Below, one piece after another: positions 33,035-42,611 of a stretch of DNA of 64,000 bases. The translations under genes and the position numbers were made by a program. The DNA comes from Paenibacillus lycopersici (lineage in GTDB: Bacteria > Bacillota > Bacilli > Paenibacillales > Paenibacillaceae): assembly GCF_010119935.1 (NCBI RefSeq), contig NZ_CP048209.1, positions 788,001-852,000 on the forward strand, written 5' to 3'. The first letter of the stretch is position 1, and each line of letters begins with the position of its first letter. Under the pieces are notes generated by a model. The model did no database searches. It was not told where the DNA came from and worked only from the letters and a program-made list of their open reading frames with translations.

Positions 33035-33146
33035 GGCATGACGGAACCTCATTCGAGGCTTCTCGCGCGCGCATAAAGCGAAACCGCCGCTTGCAAGCTT
33101 GACGATGGAAAAGTTTAATTTGCGCTATTATGTTAAAAATGAATTA

Positions 33147-33175
33147 TTTAAACTTAAAAATGACTCCCTTATACT
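33147..33175 (+). promoter_or_regulatory. possible SigA promoter of the second ABC operon
   Basis: TTTAAA (33147-33152), a 17-bp spacer and TATACT (33170-33175). The -35 is weak, as expected if transcription needs the downstream YesN-like activator. Confidence 0.4.
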
Positions 33176-33218
33176 TCAGTCATGTACCACCCATCATATA
33201 GAAAAGGGGTATTCACAC

Positions 33219-35018
33219 ATGAAACGGTATGTAAAGCTTGCGAAGTGGACGACACTGGCGCTCGTCATCAGCTCGTTGCCGACGCTTGCTGCTTGCTCGA
33301 GCGACAATAATAATGCGGCCAACGGTTCGGGGACGAACACGAACAATCAAGCAGCCGCGAACGACGGCGCGAAATCCGATGTGGATCCATCGAAGCTGTG
33401 GGAGCAGAAATTCGATCCTCCCGTAACGATTACGACGGCGATCGTCGATGACGGCGCTTCCAGAGGCAATGCCTTCAAGCCGGGCGAATCCATGGAAGAC
33501 AACGTGAACACCCGTTGGATGAAAGAAAACATGGGCATCGACGTGAAGTTCGACTTTATCGTGACGAAAGCGGAAGACTACGATACGAAGATCCGTTTGC
33601 TGCTTTCCAGCGGCGGCAAGCTTCCGGACGTGTTCTCGGCGCCGGGGGACTCCCTGCAGAACCTGATCGATGCCGGCAAAGTAATGCCGCTGGACGATGC
33701 CATCGAGAAATACGCGCATCCTGAATATAAGAAACTGCTCGAGAAATTCGATTACGCGCTCGGCGAAGTGAAGCGCGACGGCAAGCTGTACGGTCTCCCG
33801 GGCTTCTTCATGGGCGATGAAGGCACCGTCATGTGGATTCGCAAAGATTGGCTGGACAAGCTCGGTCTGCAAGAGCCCAAAACGTTGGATGAACTGACGA
33901 ACGTTCTGAAAGCGTTCACGGAAGACGATCCGGACGGCGACGGCAAAGCGGACACGATCGGTCTGGCGGTGCCGCTGAAAGAAGGCCCGTGGACATGGAT
34001 GGGTCAGACGGACGCGATCGTCGCGGCGCTGACGGATCAAATGATCAATACGTTCGATATCCGCAGCTACTGGAATAAAGGCGCGGACGGCAAGCTGAGC
34101 TACGGCGCGATTCAGCCGGACGCGAAGAAATACCTCCAGCTCATGAAAGACTGGATGAGCAACGGCTACATCGACAAGGAAGCCGGCATCATGGATCCGA
34201 TGAAAGCTTCCGAGGCCGCGGCCGCAGGCAAAGCCGGCGTCATGTTCGGACCTGCCTGGATGGGCGGCTGGCCGCTCGGCGACGCGGAGAAGGTCGACCC
34301 GAAAGCCGACTTCGAAGCGTACAATCTACCTTCCGGTCCGGACGGCAAGTTCGGCCGAGCCGAGAAAGGCATCACCGCGGGCTTCACGATGTTCAACAAA
34401 GACTTCAAGGACATCGAAGCCTGGTTCGCGTATTTCAACAAGCTGTTCGCGAAAAACTTGAATCAGGATGGCGATCCGTATAACGATCCGCGTTTCAAGG
34501 ACGGTTTCCACGAAGGCTACGACTATGTGAACTATAACGGCAAAATCGTCAAAGGCGACTTTAAAGAAGCCGGCGTGCCGGAAGACAAATGGCCGCTGAA
34601 AGACGGCAGCCGGATGGATATGCGCTTCATGATGGCGAACATCACGGGCGGCACGACGACGATTCCGTATTCGAATACGGATGCGATCAAGAAGTTCCTT
34701 GCCGATCCGAAAGCCGAGCCGCAGACGTCCACGGAATTCGATGTCAAGGCATCGCCGGCGAGAGCCTTGAAGGCGCAAGGCGTACGTTTGAATCAAGGCA
34801 TTACCGAAGGCAAGAACTACTTCACGGGTCCGCTGACGCCGACGATGAAGTCGAAGGGCCAATTGCTCACCAAGCTGGCGACGGAAACGTACCTGAAGAT
34901 CATCTACGGCGAGAAGCCGATGGACTATTTCGATGATTTCGTGAAGCAATGGAACGACAACGGCGGCCAGAAGATTACGGACGAAGTCAACGCTTGGTAC
35001 GCGGAAAGCAACAAGTAA
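33219..35018 (+). CDS. ABC transporter sugar-binding lipoprotein, LplA/YtcQ type
   Basis: A 599-aa extracellular solute-binding protein. ATG 33219 has AAAAGGGG upstream; upstream in-frame codons lack an SD. The signal peptide ends in the lipobox LAACSSD, followed by an Asn/Gly/Ala linker. The long LplA-type core is clear (NTRWMKENMGIDVKFDFI, LPDVFSAPGDSLQNLIDAGKVMPLDDAIEKYAHPEYKKLLE, DPDGDGKADTIGLAVP). It is first in an operon with LplB/LplC-type permeases and a YesM/YesN-like pair. The ligand is probably an oligosaccharide. Confidence 0.92.
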   Translation: MKRYVKLAKWTTLALVISSLPTLAACSSDNNNAANGSGTNTNNQAAANDGAKSDVDPSKLWEQKFDPPVTITTAIVDDGASRGNAFKPGESMEDNVNTRWMKENMGIDVKFDFIVTKAEDYDTKIRLLLSSGGKLPDVFSAPGDSLQNLIDAGKVMPLDDAIEKYAHPEYKKLLEKFDYALGEVKRDGKLYGLPGFFMGDEGTVMWIRKDWLDKLGLQEPKTLDELTNVLKAFTEDDPDGDGKADTIGLAVPLKEGPWTWMGQTDAIVAALTDQMINTFDIRSYWNKGADGKLSYGAIQPDAKKYLQLMKDWMSNGYIDKEAGIMDPMKASEAAAAGKAGVMFGPAWMGGWPLGDAEKVDPKADFEAYNLPSGPDGKFGRAEKGITAGFTMFNKDFKDIEAWFAYFNKLFAKNLNQDGDPYNDPRFKDGFHEGYDYVNYNGKIVKGDFKEAGVPEDKWPLKDGSRMDMRFMMANITGGTTTIPYSNTDAIKKFLADPKAEPQTSTEFDVKASPARALKAQGVRLNQGITEGKNYFTGPLTPTMKSKGQLLTKLATETYLKIIYGEKPMDYFDDFVKQWNDNGGQKITDEVNAWYAESNK

Positions 35019-35064
35019 GGACCGAACTGAACGTTTCACGGGCTTCAATGGATTGAGATTCGAT

Positions 35065-35110
35065 AACGGGGGATCAGGCTGCCGCAAGCTGTCGCCGATC
35101 TCCCGTTTTT
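35065..35110 (+). terminator. partial terminator after the binding-protein gene
   Basis: AACGGGGGATC (35065-35075) pairs with GATCTCCCGTT (one G-T pair), followed by T5. It lies between binding-protein and permease genes and probably lowers permease expression relative to binding protein. Confidence 0.65.
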
Positions 35111-35131
35111 CATGGAAAGGAAGGATGCAGT

Positions 35132-36028
35132 GTGGCTTCATATTGGAGAAAGACATGGCCGTTTCATTTGCTTCTGTTGCCTGCATTAGTTTTAGTCATC
35201 ATTTTCTCATATATCCCGTTATTCGGCACTGCAATTGCCTTCGAGGATTATCAGCCTTGGCTCGGCATTACCAAATCGCCGTGGGTCGGGCTTGAGCATT
35301 TCCGGACGATCTTCGAATACCCGGACAGCAAGCAAGTAATAGTCAACACGCTGATCATCGCTTCGTTGAAGCTGGTCTTCAACCTGATCATTCCCATCGT
35401 ATTCGCGCTGCTTCTGAACGAAGTCCTCAACACGTATTTCAAACGCGTCGTGCAAACGCTCGTGTATTTGCCGCATTTCTTGTCTTGGGTTATTCTCGGC
35501 GGGATCTTGATCGACATTCTGTCGACGGACGGCGGTATCGTCAACCGTTTTCTTAATGCTCTCGGAATGCATGATATTTTCTTCTTGGGCAATGGCCAGT
35601 GGTTCCGCTTCACGGTCATCGTCAGCGACGTTTGGAAAGAATTTGGATTTTCTGCCATCATATTCCTGGCTACCTTGGTCGGCATCGATCCGTCACTGTA
35701 CGAAGCGGCGGAAATCGATGGGGCAACCCGCTGGCAGCAAGTCATTCACATAACGCTTCCGCTCATTATGCCGATCGTCATCGTCGTTGCGACGCTGTCG
35801 CTTGGGCGGGTTCTGGATGCGGGCTTCGACCAGATTTTCAACCTGTACAACCCGCTCGTTTACTCGCATGGCGATATTATCGATACATTCGTTTATCGCG
35901 AAGGCTTAAGCAGCGGCAAATTCAGTTTCGGTACGGCTGTCGGCTTGTTTAAATCGGTGATCGGGTTCATCCTGATCGTGATCAGCTATCGAATGGCATA
36001 CAAACTAGCCAACTACCGGATTTTCTAA
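35132..36028 (+). CDS. ABC transporter permease, LplB type
   Basis: A 298-aa six-helix permease starting at GTG 35132, 7 bp after GGAAGG. It opens KTWPFHLLLLPALVLVIIFSYIPLFG, typical of LplB/YtcP proteins, and has the EAA loop YEAAEIDGATRWQQVIHITLP near residue 190. It forms the channel with the next gene product, 12 bp downstream. Confidence 0.92.
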   Translation: MASYWRKTWPFHLLLLPALVLVIIFSYIPLFGTAIAFEDYQPWLGITKSPWVGLEHFRTIFEYPDSKQVIVNTLIIASLKLVFNLIIPIVFALLLNEVLNTYFKRVVQTLVYLPHFLSWVILGGILIDILSTDGGIVNRFLNALGMHDIFFLGNGQWFRFTVIVSDVWKEFGFSAIIFLATLVGIDPSLYEAAEIDGATRWQQVIHITLPLIMPIVIVVATLSLGRVLDAGFDQIFNLYNPLVYSHGDIIDTFVYREGLSSGKFSFGTAVGLFKSVIGFILIVISYRMAYKLANYRIF

Positions 36029-36040
36029 GGAGGGCCCCCC

Positions 36041-36919
36041 ATGCGCTACCGCTCGCGAAGCTATGCTGTGTTTACGGTTTCTAATACGATCTTTCTGACA
36101 TTACTGGGGCTGCTATGCATTCTCCCGTTGATTCACGTCCTTGCCGTCTCGTTCAGCTCGCGCGCCGCGGCCACGGCGAACATCGTTAATTTCTGGCCGG
36201 TCGGCTTTACGTCCGACGCCTACGCCAAGACGCTTGGCAACCATGCGTTTCTGAAGGCGATGTGGATCGGGGGGGAACGGACGATTCTCGGGACGGTCAT
36301 CTCCATGCTCGTCGTTACGATGGCGGCCTACAGCTTGTCGAAGTCGAGCCTCCGCTTCCCCGGAAGACAGCTGTACACGTGGATTTTCGTGTTCACGATG
36401 CTGTTCTCCGGCGGGTTGATTCCGGGCTATATCGTCGTTAGCAAGCTCCATATGATCGATACCATCTGGTCGCTTGTTCTCCCTGGCGCGGTCAGCGTCT
36501 GGAACATGATTCTGATGCTGAACTTCTTCCGCACGCTTCCGCCGGAACTGGAAGAAGCCGCCTTGATCGACGGAGCCGGCCATTTAAGAGTGTTATGGAG
36601 CGTCTATTTGCCGGTTTCGATGCCTTCCATCGCCACCTTGTCGCTCTTCTGCATGGTAGGCAGCTGGAATTCCTGGTTCGACGGCATGATCTATATGTCC
36701 AAGCCGTCCGGTTACCCGCTCGCAACGTACCTGCACTCCATGATCGTGAGCGACAATCTGTCCCGTGTCGGCGTATCTGCCGATCAGGTACAGAACTTCT
36801 CGAGCCGTACGGTGAAAGCGGCGCAGATCTTCATCGGCGCGCTGCCGATCCTGATGGTCTATCCGTTCCTGCAGAAATATTTCGTGAAGGGCATTGTGCT
36901 TGGCTCCGTGAAGTCGTAA
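36041..36919 (+). CDS. ABC transporter permease, LplC type
   Basis: A 292-aa six-helix permease (LGLLCILPLIHVLAVSFSSRAAA) with the EAA loop LEEAALIDGAGHLRVLWSVYLP and the C-terminal FLQKYFVKGIVLGSVK signature of LplC/YtcP. AAGGAGGG precedes the ATG at 36041. No ATPase gene follows, consistent with the use of a shared MsmX-type ATPase in Bacilli. Confidence 0.92.
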   Translation: MRYRSRSYAVFTVSNTIFLTLLGLLCILPLIHVLAVSFSSRAAATANIVNFWPVGFTSDAYAKTLGNHAFLKAMWIGGERTILGTVISMLVVTMAAYSLSKSSLRFPGRQLYTWIFVFTMLFSGGLIPGYIVVSKLHMIDTIWSLVLPGAVSVWNMILMLNFFRTLPPELEEAALIDGAGHLRVLWSVYLPVSMPSIATLSLFCMVGSWNSWFDGMIYMSKPSGYPLATYLHSMIVSDNLSRVGVSADQVQNFSSRTVKAAQIFIGALPILMVYPFLQKYFVKGIVLGSVKS

Positions 36920-36936
36920 CCTAATGGAATAACTGG

Positions 36937-38736
36937 ATGACGGGATGGATGCACGTGCTGCAATTTCTGAAGATCAACCGAATGACAGGCCGAAGAATGA
37001 ACATCTTCACGAAGATTATGATTGTCATCGTGATCATGCTCGTGCCGATCGTCGTCATGTACAACTCGTCCAATAAGATCAGCACCGATGTCGTGGAGAA
37101 AGAGCTGCTCCAGGTCAACTTGAACCGCCTTCGCCTGTTCGTCGGACAGATGGATGCGGAAGCGGACAGGCTCTGGAAAGCCGCCTACGTCGTCGCCAAA
37201 GATCCGGATGTTGTGCAGCTTCAGTTCCGGGCGTCTTCCGATCCCGTCTACACGTGGCTGCAAGCCAAGAAGCAAGTGCAAGAGAAGCTGGACCTGCAGT
37301 CGTCCACGTTCGAATGGAGCAATAAGCTGACCGTCTATTCGCCGCCCTCGGGCGTCGTCGTCTCGACGAACTGGAAGCAGCAGTACGATGCGGACTACTT
37401 CCGCAATCCGGTCCAGGATCACTGGGATTACCGTCTGATCACGACGGAGCGCGGCAGCGAGCAGGCGTTCCTGCGCCAGTTGATCACGCCTTTCGATCCG
37501 AAGGAAATGCCGGAGAACCCGAGCTTATACGTCGAAGTGACATTCTCGGCGGAGAACCTGGTTCGCATGCTGGACCGGTTGATGCAGGGCAGCGCCGGCA
37601 GCGCGTTTCTGTTCAATCCGAATTTCGAGCCGATTCTGCCTTCGGACATGGATCGCGCGCAAATGCTGGAGATGTCCCGGATCTTCGCGGATATGAAGGC
37701 GGACGAGCTGGGCAAGGAAGGCTCCGTCAAGCTGAAATTTCGCGATGAAGAATATCTCGTCAACTATGCCGCCTCGGACGCACTGGGGTGGTATTTAGTC
37801 GATTTCGTGCCGATGACCCAGGTATTGAAGCCGATCGATCAGAGCAAGTATATGTTCTATGCGGCTAGCGGACTGCTGCTGCTTATGGGCATCTCTTCCG
37901 TTGCGCTGCTCTACCGCCACGTGCAGAAGCCGATCTACGAATTGATCCGCGCGGTCAAGTCGCTGCGGCGGGGCGATTACGGCTATCGGATCGCGCATTG
38001 GCCGAGCAACGAGTTCCGGTATTTGATCGAACAGTTCAACTTGATGTCCCAGGATACCCAGGAGCTGATCGACAAGGTCTATACGGAGCAGCTGCGGGCG
38101 AAGGAGTCGTCGCTCAAGCATTTGCAGGCGCAGATCAATCCGCATTTCCTCTACAATAATTTCGCTTATATTCAAAGCATGGCGCAGCTTGACCGGACGA
38201 AGGCGATCGTCGCGTTCACGCAGCATCTGAGCCAATACTACCGGTATACGACCCGAACGGAGCAGCAATTGACGTTCCTGTCGGACGAGATGGATTTGAT
38301 TCGCAATTACTTGGAAATTCACCGGATGCAGTCCGAACGGCTGCAATACGCCGAGCAGATCGAAGAAGGCATGATGTCGCTGCTCCTGCCGCGGCTGCTG
38401 CTGCAGCCGTTGATCGAGAATGCGGTCGTGCACGGCATGGAAGGCAAGAAAGGCGAGTTTCATATCTTGATTACGGGACGCCGGACGGCAGACGGCTGCG
38501 AGCTGCTGGTGGAGGACAACGGCATCGGCATGAAGCCGGACGAGCTGGCGGCGCTGAGATACTCCTTGCAGCAGTCGACCAGCCTCAGCCACAGCATCGG
38601 GCTGCGGAATGTCCATCAGCGGCTGCGGCATTATTTTGGCGATTCGTCGGGTTTGCGCATCGAGCATTCGCCGCTCGGCGGATTATGCGTCGGATTGATC
38701 ATTAAGGACGGGGGCGGTTCCAATTCCAATGTTTGA
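36937..38736 (+). CDS. YesM-type sensor histidine kinase
   Basis: A 599-aa membrane kinase. An N-terminal helix (ITKIMIVIVIMLVPIVVMY-like segment, residues 27-45), an extracytoplasmic sensing domain to about 300, a second helix (MFYAASGLLLLMGISSVALLYR), a HAMP domain, then the His_kinase motif HLQAQINPHFLYNNFAYIQSM near residue 395 and a HATPase domain (LIENAVVHGMEGKKG, VEDNGIGM, GIGLRNVHQRL). It senses the transported sugar or its binding protein and phosphorylates the regulator encoded 8 bp overlapping downstream. Confidence 0.93.
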   Translation: MTGWMHVLQFLKINRMTGRRMNIFTKIMIVIVIMLVPIVVMYNSSNKISTDVVEKELLQVNLNRLRLFVGQMDAEADRLWKAAYVVAKDPDVVQLQFRASSDPVYTWLQAKKQVQEKLDLQSSTFEWSNKLTVYSPPSGVVVSTNWKQQYDADYFRNPVQDHWDYRLITTERGSEQAFLRQLITPFDPKEMPENPSLYVEVTFSAENLVRMLDRLMQGSAGSAFLFNPNFEPILPSDMDRAQMLEMSRIFADMKADELGKEGSVKLKFRDEEYLVNYAASDALGWYLVDFVPMTQVLKPIDQSKYMFYAASGLLLLMGISSVALLYRHVQKPIYELIRAVKSLRRGDYGYRIAHWPSNEFRYLIEQFNLMSQDTQELIDKVYTEQLRAKESSLKHLQAQINPHFLYNNFAYIQSMAQLDRTKAIVAFTQHLSQYYRYTTRTEQQLTFLSDEMDLIRNYLEIHRMQSERLQYAEQIEEGMMSLLLPRLLLQPLIENAVVHGMEGKKGEFHILITGRRTADGCELLVEDNGIGMKPDELAALRYSLQQSTSLSHSIGLRNVHQRLRHYFGDSSGLRIEHSPLGGLCVGLIIKDGGGSNSNV

Positions 38737-40360
38737 AGTGCTCATCGTGGACGATATGCCTTCGCAGGTTGAGAGTATCGCGGCGACGATCGCGGCAGGC
38801 AAGCTCAGGTTCGCGCATATTCATAAGGCGTTCTCGGGCGAAGAGGCGCTGAAGATCAGCCGGGAGCGCAGGATTCATATCGTCATTACCGATATCCGAA
38901 TGCCCGAGATGAACGGGGTCGAGCTCATCCGGCAGCTGCGCGAGACCGATTCCAAGATCAGGATTATCGTGCTGTCGGGCTATGCCGATTTCGAATATGC
39001 GCAGAGCGTCGTGCCCTATAATACGTCGGGCTATCTGATGAAGCCGGTCAATCCGGAGCAGCTGCAGAGCATGCTGGGCAAATTGCTTGAAGAAATCGCC
39101 GGCGAGATGGAGCAGCGCAAGCAGCAGCAGCGCGACGTGTACGCGTTCCGGGAGAATTTGCCGGCGCTGCGCAACGAGCTGCTGAAGCGGCTGATCGGCG
39201 GCGAGCGCATTCCGTATTCGGAACTGGAACGGAAGCTCTTCCTGCTGAACCTGCCGTTCTCCACGGAACGCGAGGCGGGGATGTTCATCGTGCGGCTGGA
39301 GGGCAGGCTGCAGGAGTACGTCAACGCGGACCGCGACCTGATCGAATACGCCGTGATGAACATGGCGGAGGAAGTGTTCAAGGATGTCTTCCATCTCTGG
39401 TTCTGCCGGGATCACAATGAATACCTCGTCTTCGTCGCGACGCCGATCGAGAAGGTACACGGGCCGGACGCCGCAGGCTCGGCGGTCGACCGCTACGAGT
39501 TCGATCAGCGGGCGGCGACGCTCAAGAAGAAGGCCGAAGCGCTGCTGAACAGCAGCTTGTCCATCGTCCTCGGCAGCAATTGGGCGCTCTTCCCCGAAGG
39601 CTTAAGCGACTTGTACCGGACGCTCGTGAACGGGATTCGCCAAATCGACGACGGCCGCGACGGCGCGTTCCTGCGGGTCATCGAGAACCCGGGCGAGGTG
39701 GTCATCGGCACGATGACGTCGTTATACCGGCCGCCGCTGCTGCTCCATCTGCTGGATACGGGCAATTGGGAAGGCGCGGAGAAGAAGCTGAACGATATTT
39801 TCGCTGAACTGAAGAGCGTGCATTATCCGCCGGAATACGCCAATGAGGCGTACTTCGCCATTGCGAACGCCTATCAGTACATGACGCACAAGAAGGGGAA
39901 GCTGCTGAGCGAGCTCGGCGGAGCTTCGCTCGGGCTGATGCCGTCCGCGCCGTCGCTTCAGCAGCTGGAGCGGTGGGCCTTCTCCATCTTCGGCAGCATC
40001 CGGCACTTGTGCCATGAGCGGGGCGAGAAGCAGAAGTCCGGCTTGATCGAGAAGGTTCACGAATACGTGGCGCACAACATGAACGCCGATCTGTCGCTGC
40101 AGACGCTGGCGGCGCATGTCGGCCTGCATCCGGCCTATCTATCGCGCGCTTACCGGGCGGAGACGGGCAATAACCTGAGCGACTATATTCTGCGCTGCCG
40201 GATGGAGCTGGCAACGTACCTGCTGCGCAATGGCGAGAAGAAGATTTATGAGATTGCGCAGACGGTCGGCTACCAGGCGGTGCCGCATTTCATCAAGCTG
40301 TTCAAGGCGTACTCGAACATGACGCCGCAAGAGTATCGCGACCGCGCGGTGCAGACGTGA
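38729..40360 (+). CDS. YesN-type response regulator with AraC DNA-binding domain
   Basis: A 543-aa protein. The receiver domain (residues 1-120) has Asp in VITDIRMPEMNG (about 54) and the switch Lys in YLMKPVNPEQL. A long middle region of unknown fold follows, then a C-terminal AraC domain (NADLSLQTLAAHVGLHPAYLSRAYRAETGNNLSDYILRCRMELATYLL and IYEIAQTVGYQAVPHFIKLFKAYSNMTPQEYR). Overlap with the kinase gene indicates coupling. It is the likely activator of the operon from 33219. Confidence 0.93.
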   Translation: MFEVLIVDDMPSQVESIAATIAAGKLRFAHIHKAFSGEEALKISRERRIHIVITDIRMPEMNGVELIRQLRETDSKIRIIVLSGYADFEYAQSVVPYNTSGYLMKPVNPEQLQSMLGKLLEEIAGEMEQRKQQQRDVYAFRENLPALRNELLKRLIGGERIPYSELERKLFLLNLPFSTEREAGMFIVRLEGRLQEYVNADRDLIEYAVMNMAEEVFKDVFHLWFCRDHNEYLVFVATPIEKVHGPDAAGSAVDRYEFDQRAATLKKKAEALLNSSLSIVLGSNWALFPEGLSDLYRTLVNGIRQIDDGRDGAFLRVIENPGEVVIGTMTSLYRPPLLLHLLDTGNWEGAEKKLNDIFAELKSVHYPPEYANEAYFAIANAYQYMTHKKGKLLSELGGASLGLMPSAPSLQQLERWAFSIFGSIRHLCHERGEKQKSGLIEKVHEYVAHNMNADLSLQTLAAHVGLHPAYLSRAYRAETGNNLSDYILRCRMELATYLLRNGEKKIYEIAQTVGYQAVPHFIKLFKAYSNMTPQEYRDRAVQT

Positions 40361-40379
40361 AGGTTGGATGCCGGGCGTG

Positions 40380-40790
40380 CTGGGACGGCAGAGGGAGGGC
40401 GGTGCGGCGTAATAGCTGGAAGGGCGATACGCCGTAACGGGAGGAAGGGCGAAGAGGCGGGCGTTAAGTAGGGGACGGCGGCGCCGGTCAGCGTTAAGCT
40501 GGGGGAGCAGGGCGATGCGGTGAGCGCGCCCGAGCGGTGTCGAGGCCGAGGCAGAGCGTGCTGCTTTGGCGGCAGGAGAGGTTCGCTGCGAACGCGCCTC
40601 GTGTGGGGTATGGGCAGAGCATGCTGTTTTGGCGGTGGAGAGTAGTTCTGTGGCCGTTCACGATCCGCGTGGGGGCGAGACCGAGGTTGAGCGTGCTGTC
40701 TGGCGGTGGGCTGGAGAAGCAGGGCGATGCGGCCGTTCGCGCCCGAGCGTGGTCGAGGCAGAGCATGCTGCTTTGGCAGTAAGTGACGCA
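40380..40790. repeat. degenerate repeat tract after the YesN-like gene
   Basis: Gene-free, G-rich. GAGGCAGAGCGTGCTGCTTT and variants (GGGCAGAGCATGCTGTTTTGG, GAGGTTGAGCGTGCTGTCTGG, GAGGCAGAGCATGCTGCTTT) occur four times between about 40546 and 40777. GCAGGGCGATGCGG occurs twice, and shorter GGCGTAA/GGAAGGGCG words lie near 40400-40450. Confidence 0.6.
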
Positions 40791-40814
40791 GGGCTGTGAG
40801 GCTCGCAACGTTGC

Positions 40815-40991
40815 GGACCCTAGATCCGTTATTTGCCCCGAATTAGCGATTTTCGATGCTCAGCGGACACAGAATACGCTATTTGGCTAGCTGAAGCGCC
40901 GAAAGTCATGGCTTTGAGTCAAATAGCGGAACTGTAGTCCGATTCTTCGGAAAATCGCCTCTTTTGCATCAAATAACGGATCCTGTGTCCG
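40815..40991. repeat. F-F-R-R quadruple repeat element, copy C
   Basis: 177 bp: forward units GGACCCTAGATCCGTTATTT (40815) and GGACACAGAATACGCTATTT (40865), inverted units AATAGCGGAACTGTAGTCC (ending near 40940) and AATAACGGATCCTGTGTCC (ending near 40990). It lies between convergent genes, like copy B. Confidence 0.8.
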
Positions 40992-41064
40992 CAGGGGTGC
41001 TAACGTAACCCCGAAACCCCTCGACCACGAGCCGCGCCCCGAGCTCCCAAATCAATTCACGCCG

Positions 41065-41505
41065 CTAACGGTACATCTGTACAAACCACATTTGAAAGCC
41101 GTGCTTCTCGTAGAAACCGACGATTTCGCGCCACTGTTTGCTTGCGGAATAGACGGTGGAACGGACGATGCCGTTCGCTTCCGCCGTTTGAAGCAGGCTG
41201 TCGACCAGCGTGTGCCCGATCTTATCGCTTCGATAATCGGGATGCACGTATACCTCGTCGATCTCCAGGTAAAGCTCCCCTTTGGGGAGGACGGCAAGCC
41301 CTTCGCTTTCATGCACGCTTCCCGTGATGTACCCGATGACGCCCATTTCATTCTCCGCTACCCAGAAGTAATCCCCGATATATGCCTGCAATTCTTCTTC
41401 GCGAGTAGCCGCAAGGCCATAAGTAATCGCTTCGGCGGCCCATAATGCGGATAGCTCGACAACCCGCGGCAGATCGCGCTGGGCCGCTTGTCTGATCGTA
41501 GCCAT
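41065..41505 (-). CDS. GNAT-family N-acetyltransferase
   Basis: A 146-aa GNAT protein with the acetyl-CoA strand and loop EIDEVYVHPDYRSDKIGHTLVDSLL and the closing YEKHGFQMWFVQMYR. ATG 41505 has GGAGGAAGGACT upstream; the longer open frame to 42348 overlaps fdhD and is not real. Acceptor unknown. It is the last gene of the minus-strand group containing fdhD and the molybdoenzyme, but the link may be positional only. Confidence 0.83.
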   Translation of the reverse strand: MATIRQAAQRDLPRVVELSALWAAEAITYGLAATREEELQAYIGDYFWVAENEMGVIGYITGSVHESEGLAVLPKGELYLEIDEVYVHPDYRSDKIGHTLVDSLLQTAEANGIVRSTVYSASKQWREIVGFYEKHGFQMWFVQMYR

Positions 41506-41582
41506 AGTCCTTCCTCCGTCCAAGAGACCAAGTAACAAATCGTTACGGTTACAGCCGCACCAATGGCAAGCGTGAACCCTTC

Positions 41583-42371
41583 CTATTCCACGATGCGTTC
41601 GCCATGCGTGTACACGTTCATCTCGCGCCCGCGAATGAAGCCGACGCAGGTAATGCCGAGGTCGTCCGCAAGCTTCAAGGCAAGATCGGTCGGCGCCGAT
41701 TTGGAGAGCAGGATGCCGACGCCGATCTTGGCGGCTTTCAGCACGACCTCGGAGGAGAGTCTGCCGCTGAAGGCGATGATGAGGTCCGTCACGGCCAGTC
41801 GCTGCTGCAAGGCATAGCCGAACAGCTTGTCGAGCGCGTTGTGGCGCCCGATGTCGGTGCGCACGGCGATCAACGCCTCCCGCGTGCAGAGCGCGGCATT
41901 GTGGACCCCGCCCGTCAGCTGAAAGTCGGGGGAGCTGTGCTGCAGCAGGCGCATGAGCGTCATGCACTGCGCGGGCGTCACCGTCTGGCGGCTCATCGAC
42001 GTCCGTGCCGTGCGGGCATCGCTGCGAAAATAAAACTGGCGGCTCTTCCCGCAGCACGACCCGATAAACCGTTTCGCGTAATCGTCCTTGCCCGTCGACT
42101 GGGGACGATGCAGCTCCGCGTACACATAACCCCGTTCCTCGTCGACCCGCAGCTCCTTCAAGTCGGCGGCTTCCCGGATAATGCCTTCGGACGCGAGGAA
42201 GCCGATCGCGAGCTCCGTCAGCTCCGTCGGCGAGCATACGATTGTCGCGAATTCCTCGCCGTCCAGCTGAAGCGTAAGCGGATACTCCGAGGCGATGTCG
42301 TCTTCCCGCAGGATGGCGGTGCCGTCCGAATATTTGCGGATCGGCCAAGTGGTAATGACGCGCGGCATCAT
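41583..42371 (-). CDS. fdhD: FdhD, formate dehydrogenase sulfurtransferase
   Basis: A 262-aa protein required to insert sulfur into the molybdenum cofactor of formate dehydrogenases. Typical features: LTELAIGFLASEGII, the catalytic Cys pair in FIGSCCGKSRQF, TGGVHNAALCTREALIAVRTDIGRHNALDKLFGY and SKSAPTDLALKLADDLGIT. ATG 42371 has AGGAGG 10 bp upstream. It lies just downstream of the molybdoenzyme it probably matures. Confidence 0.95.
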   Translation of the reverse strand: MMPRVITTWPIRKYSDGTAILREDDIASEYPLTLQLDGEEFATIVCSPTELTELAIGFLASEGIIREAADLKELRVDEERGYVYAELHRPQSTGKDDYAKRFIGSCCGKSRQFYFRSDARTARTSMSRQTVTPAQCMTLMRLLQHSSPDFQLTGGVHNAALCTREALIAVRTDIGRHNALDKLFGYALQQRLAVTDLIIAFSGRLSSEVVLKAAKIGVGILLSKSAPTDLALKLADDLGITCVGFIRGREMNVYTHGERIVE

Positions 42372-42611
42372 CGTGCGATCTCCTCCTCGAATGATAGTGA
42401 ATGGCGCGCGGTCAGTCGGACTGACCCGAGCGCCATGTGCTGTGGTCAATCGCCGAGCAACGTGTGCCGAGCGCCGAGCACTGAGCCCTCGTACCAAGCG
42501 CCGAGTCCCAAGCGCCAACCCCCCCAAGACCTCAGCACCGTATACCAAGCGGCCGGCAGGGAGCGGCATACCGCCCCGTTACGCGCCAGCGCGCTGTGCA
42601 TGGCATTCCCG

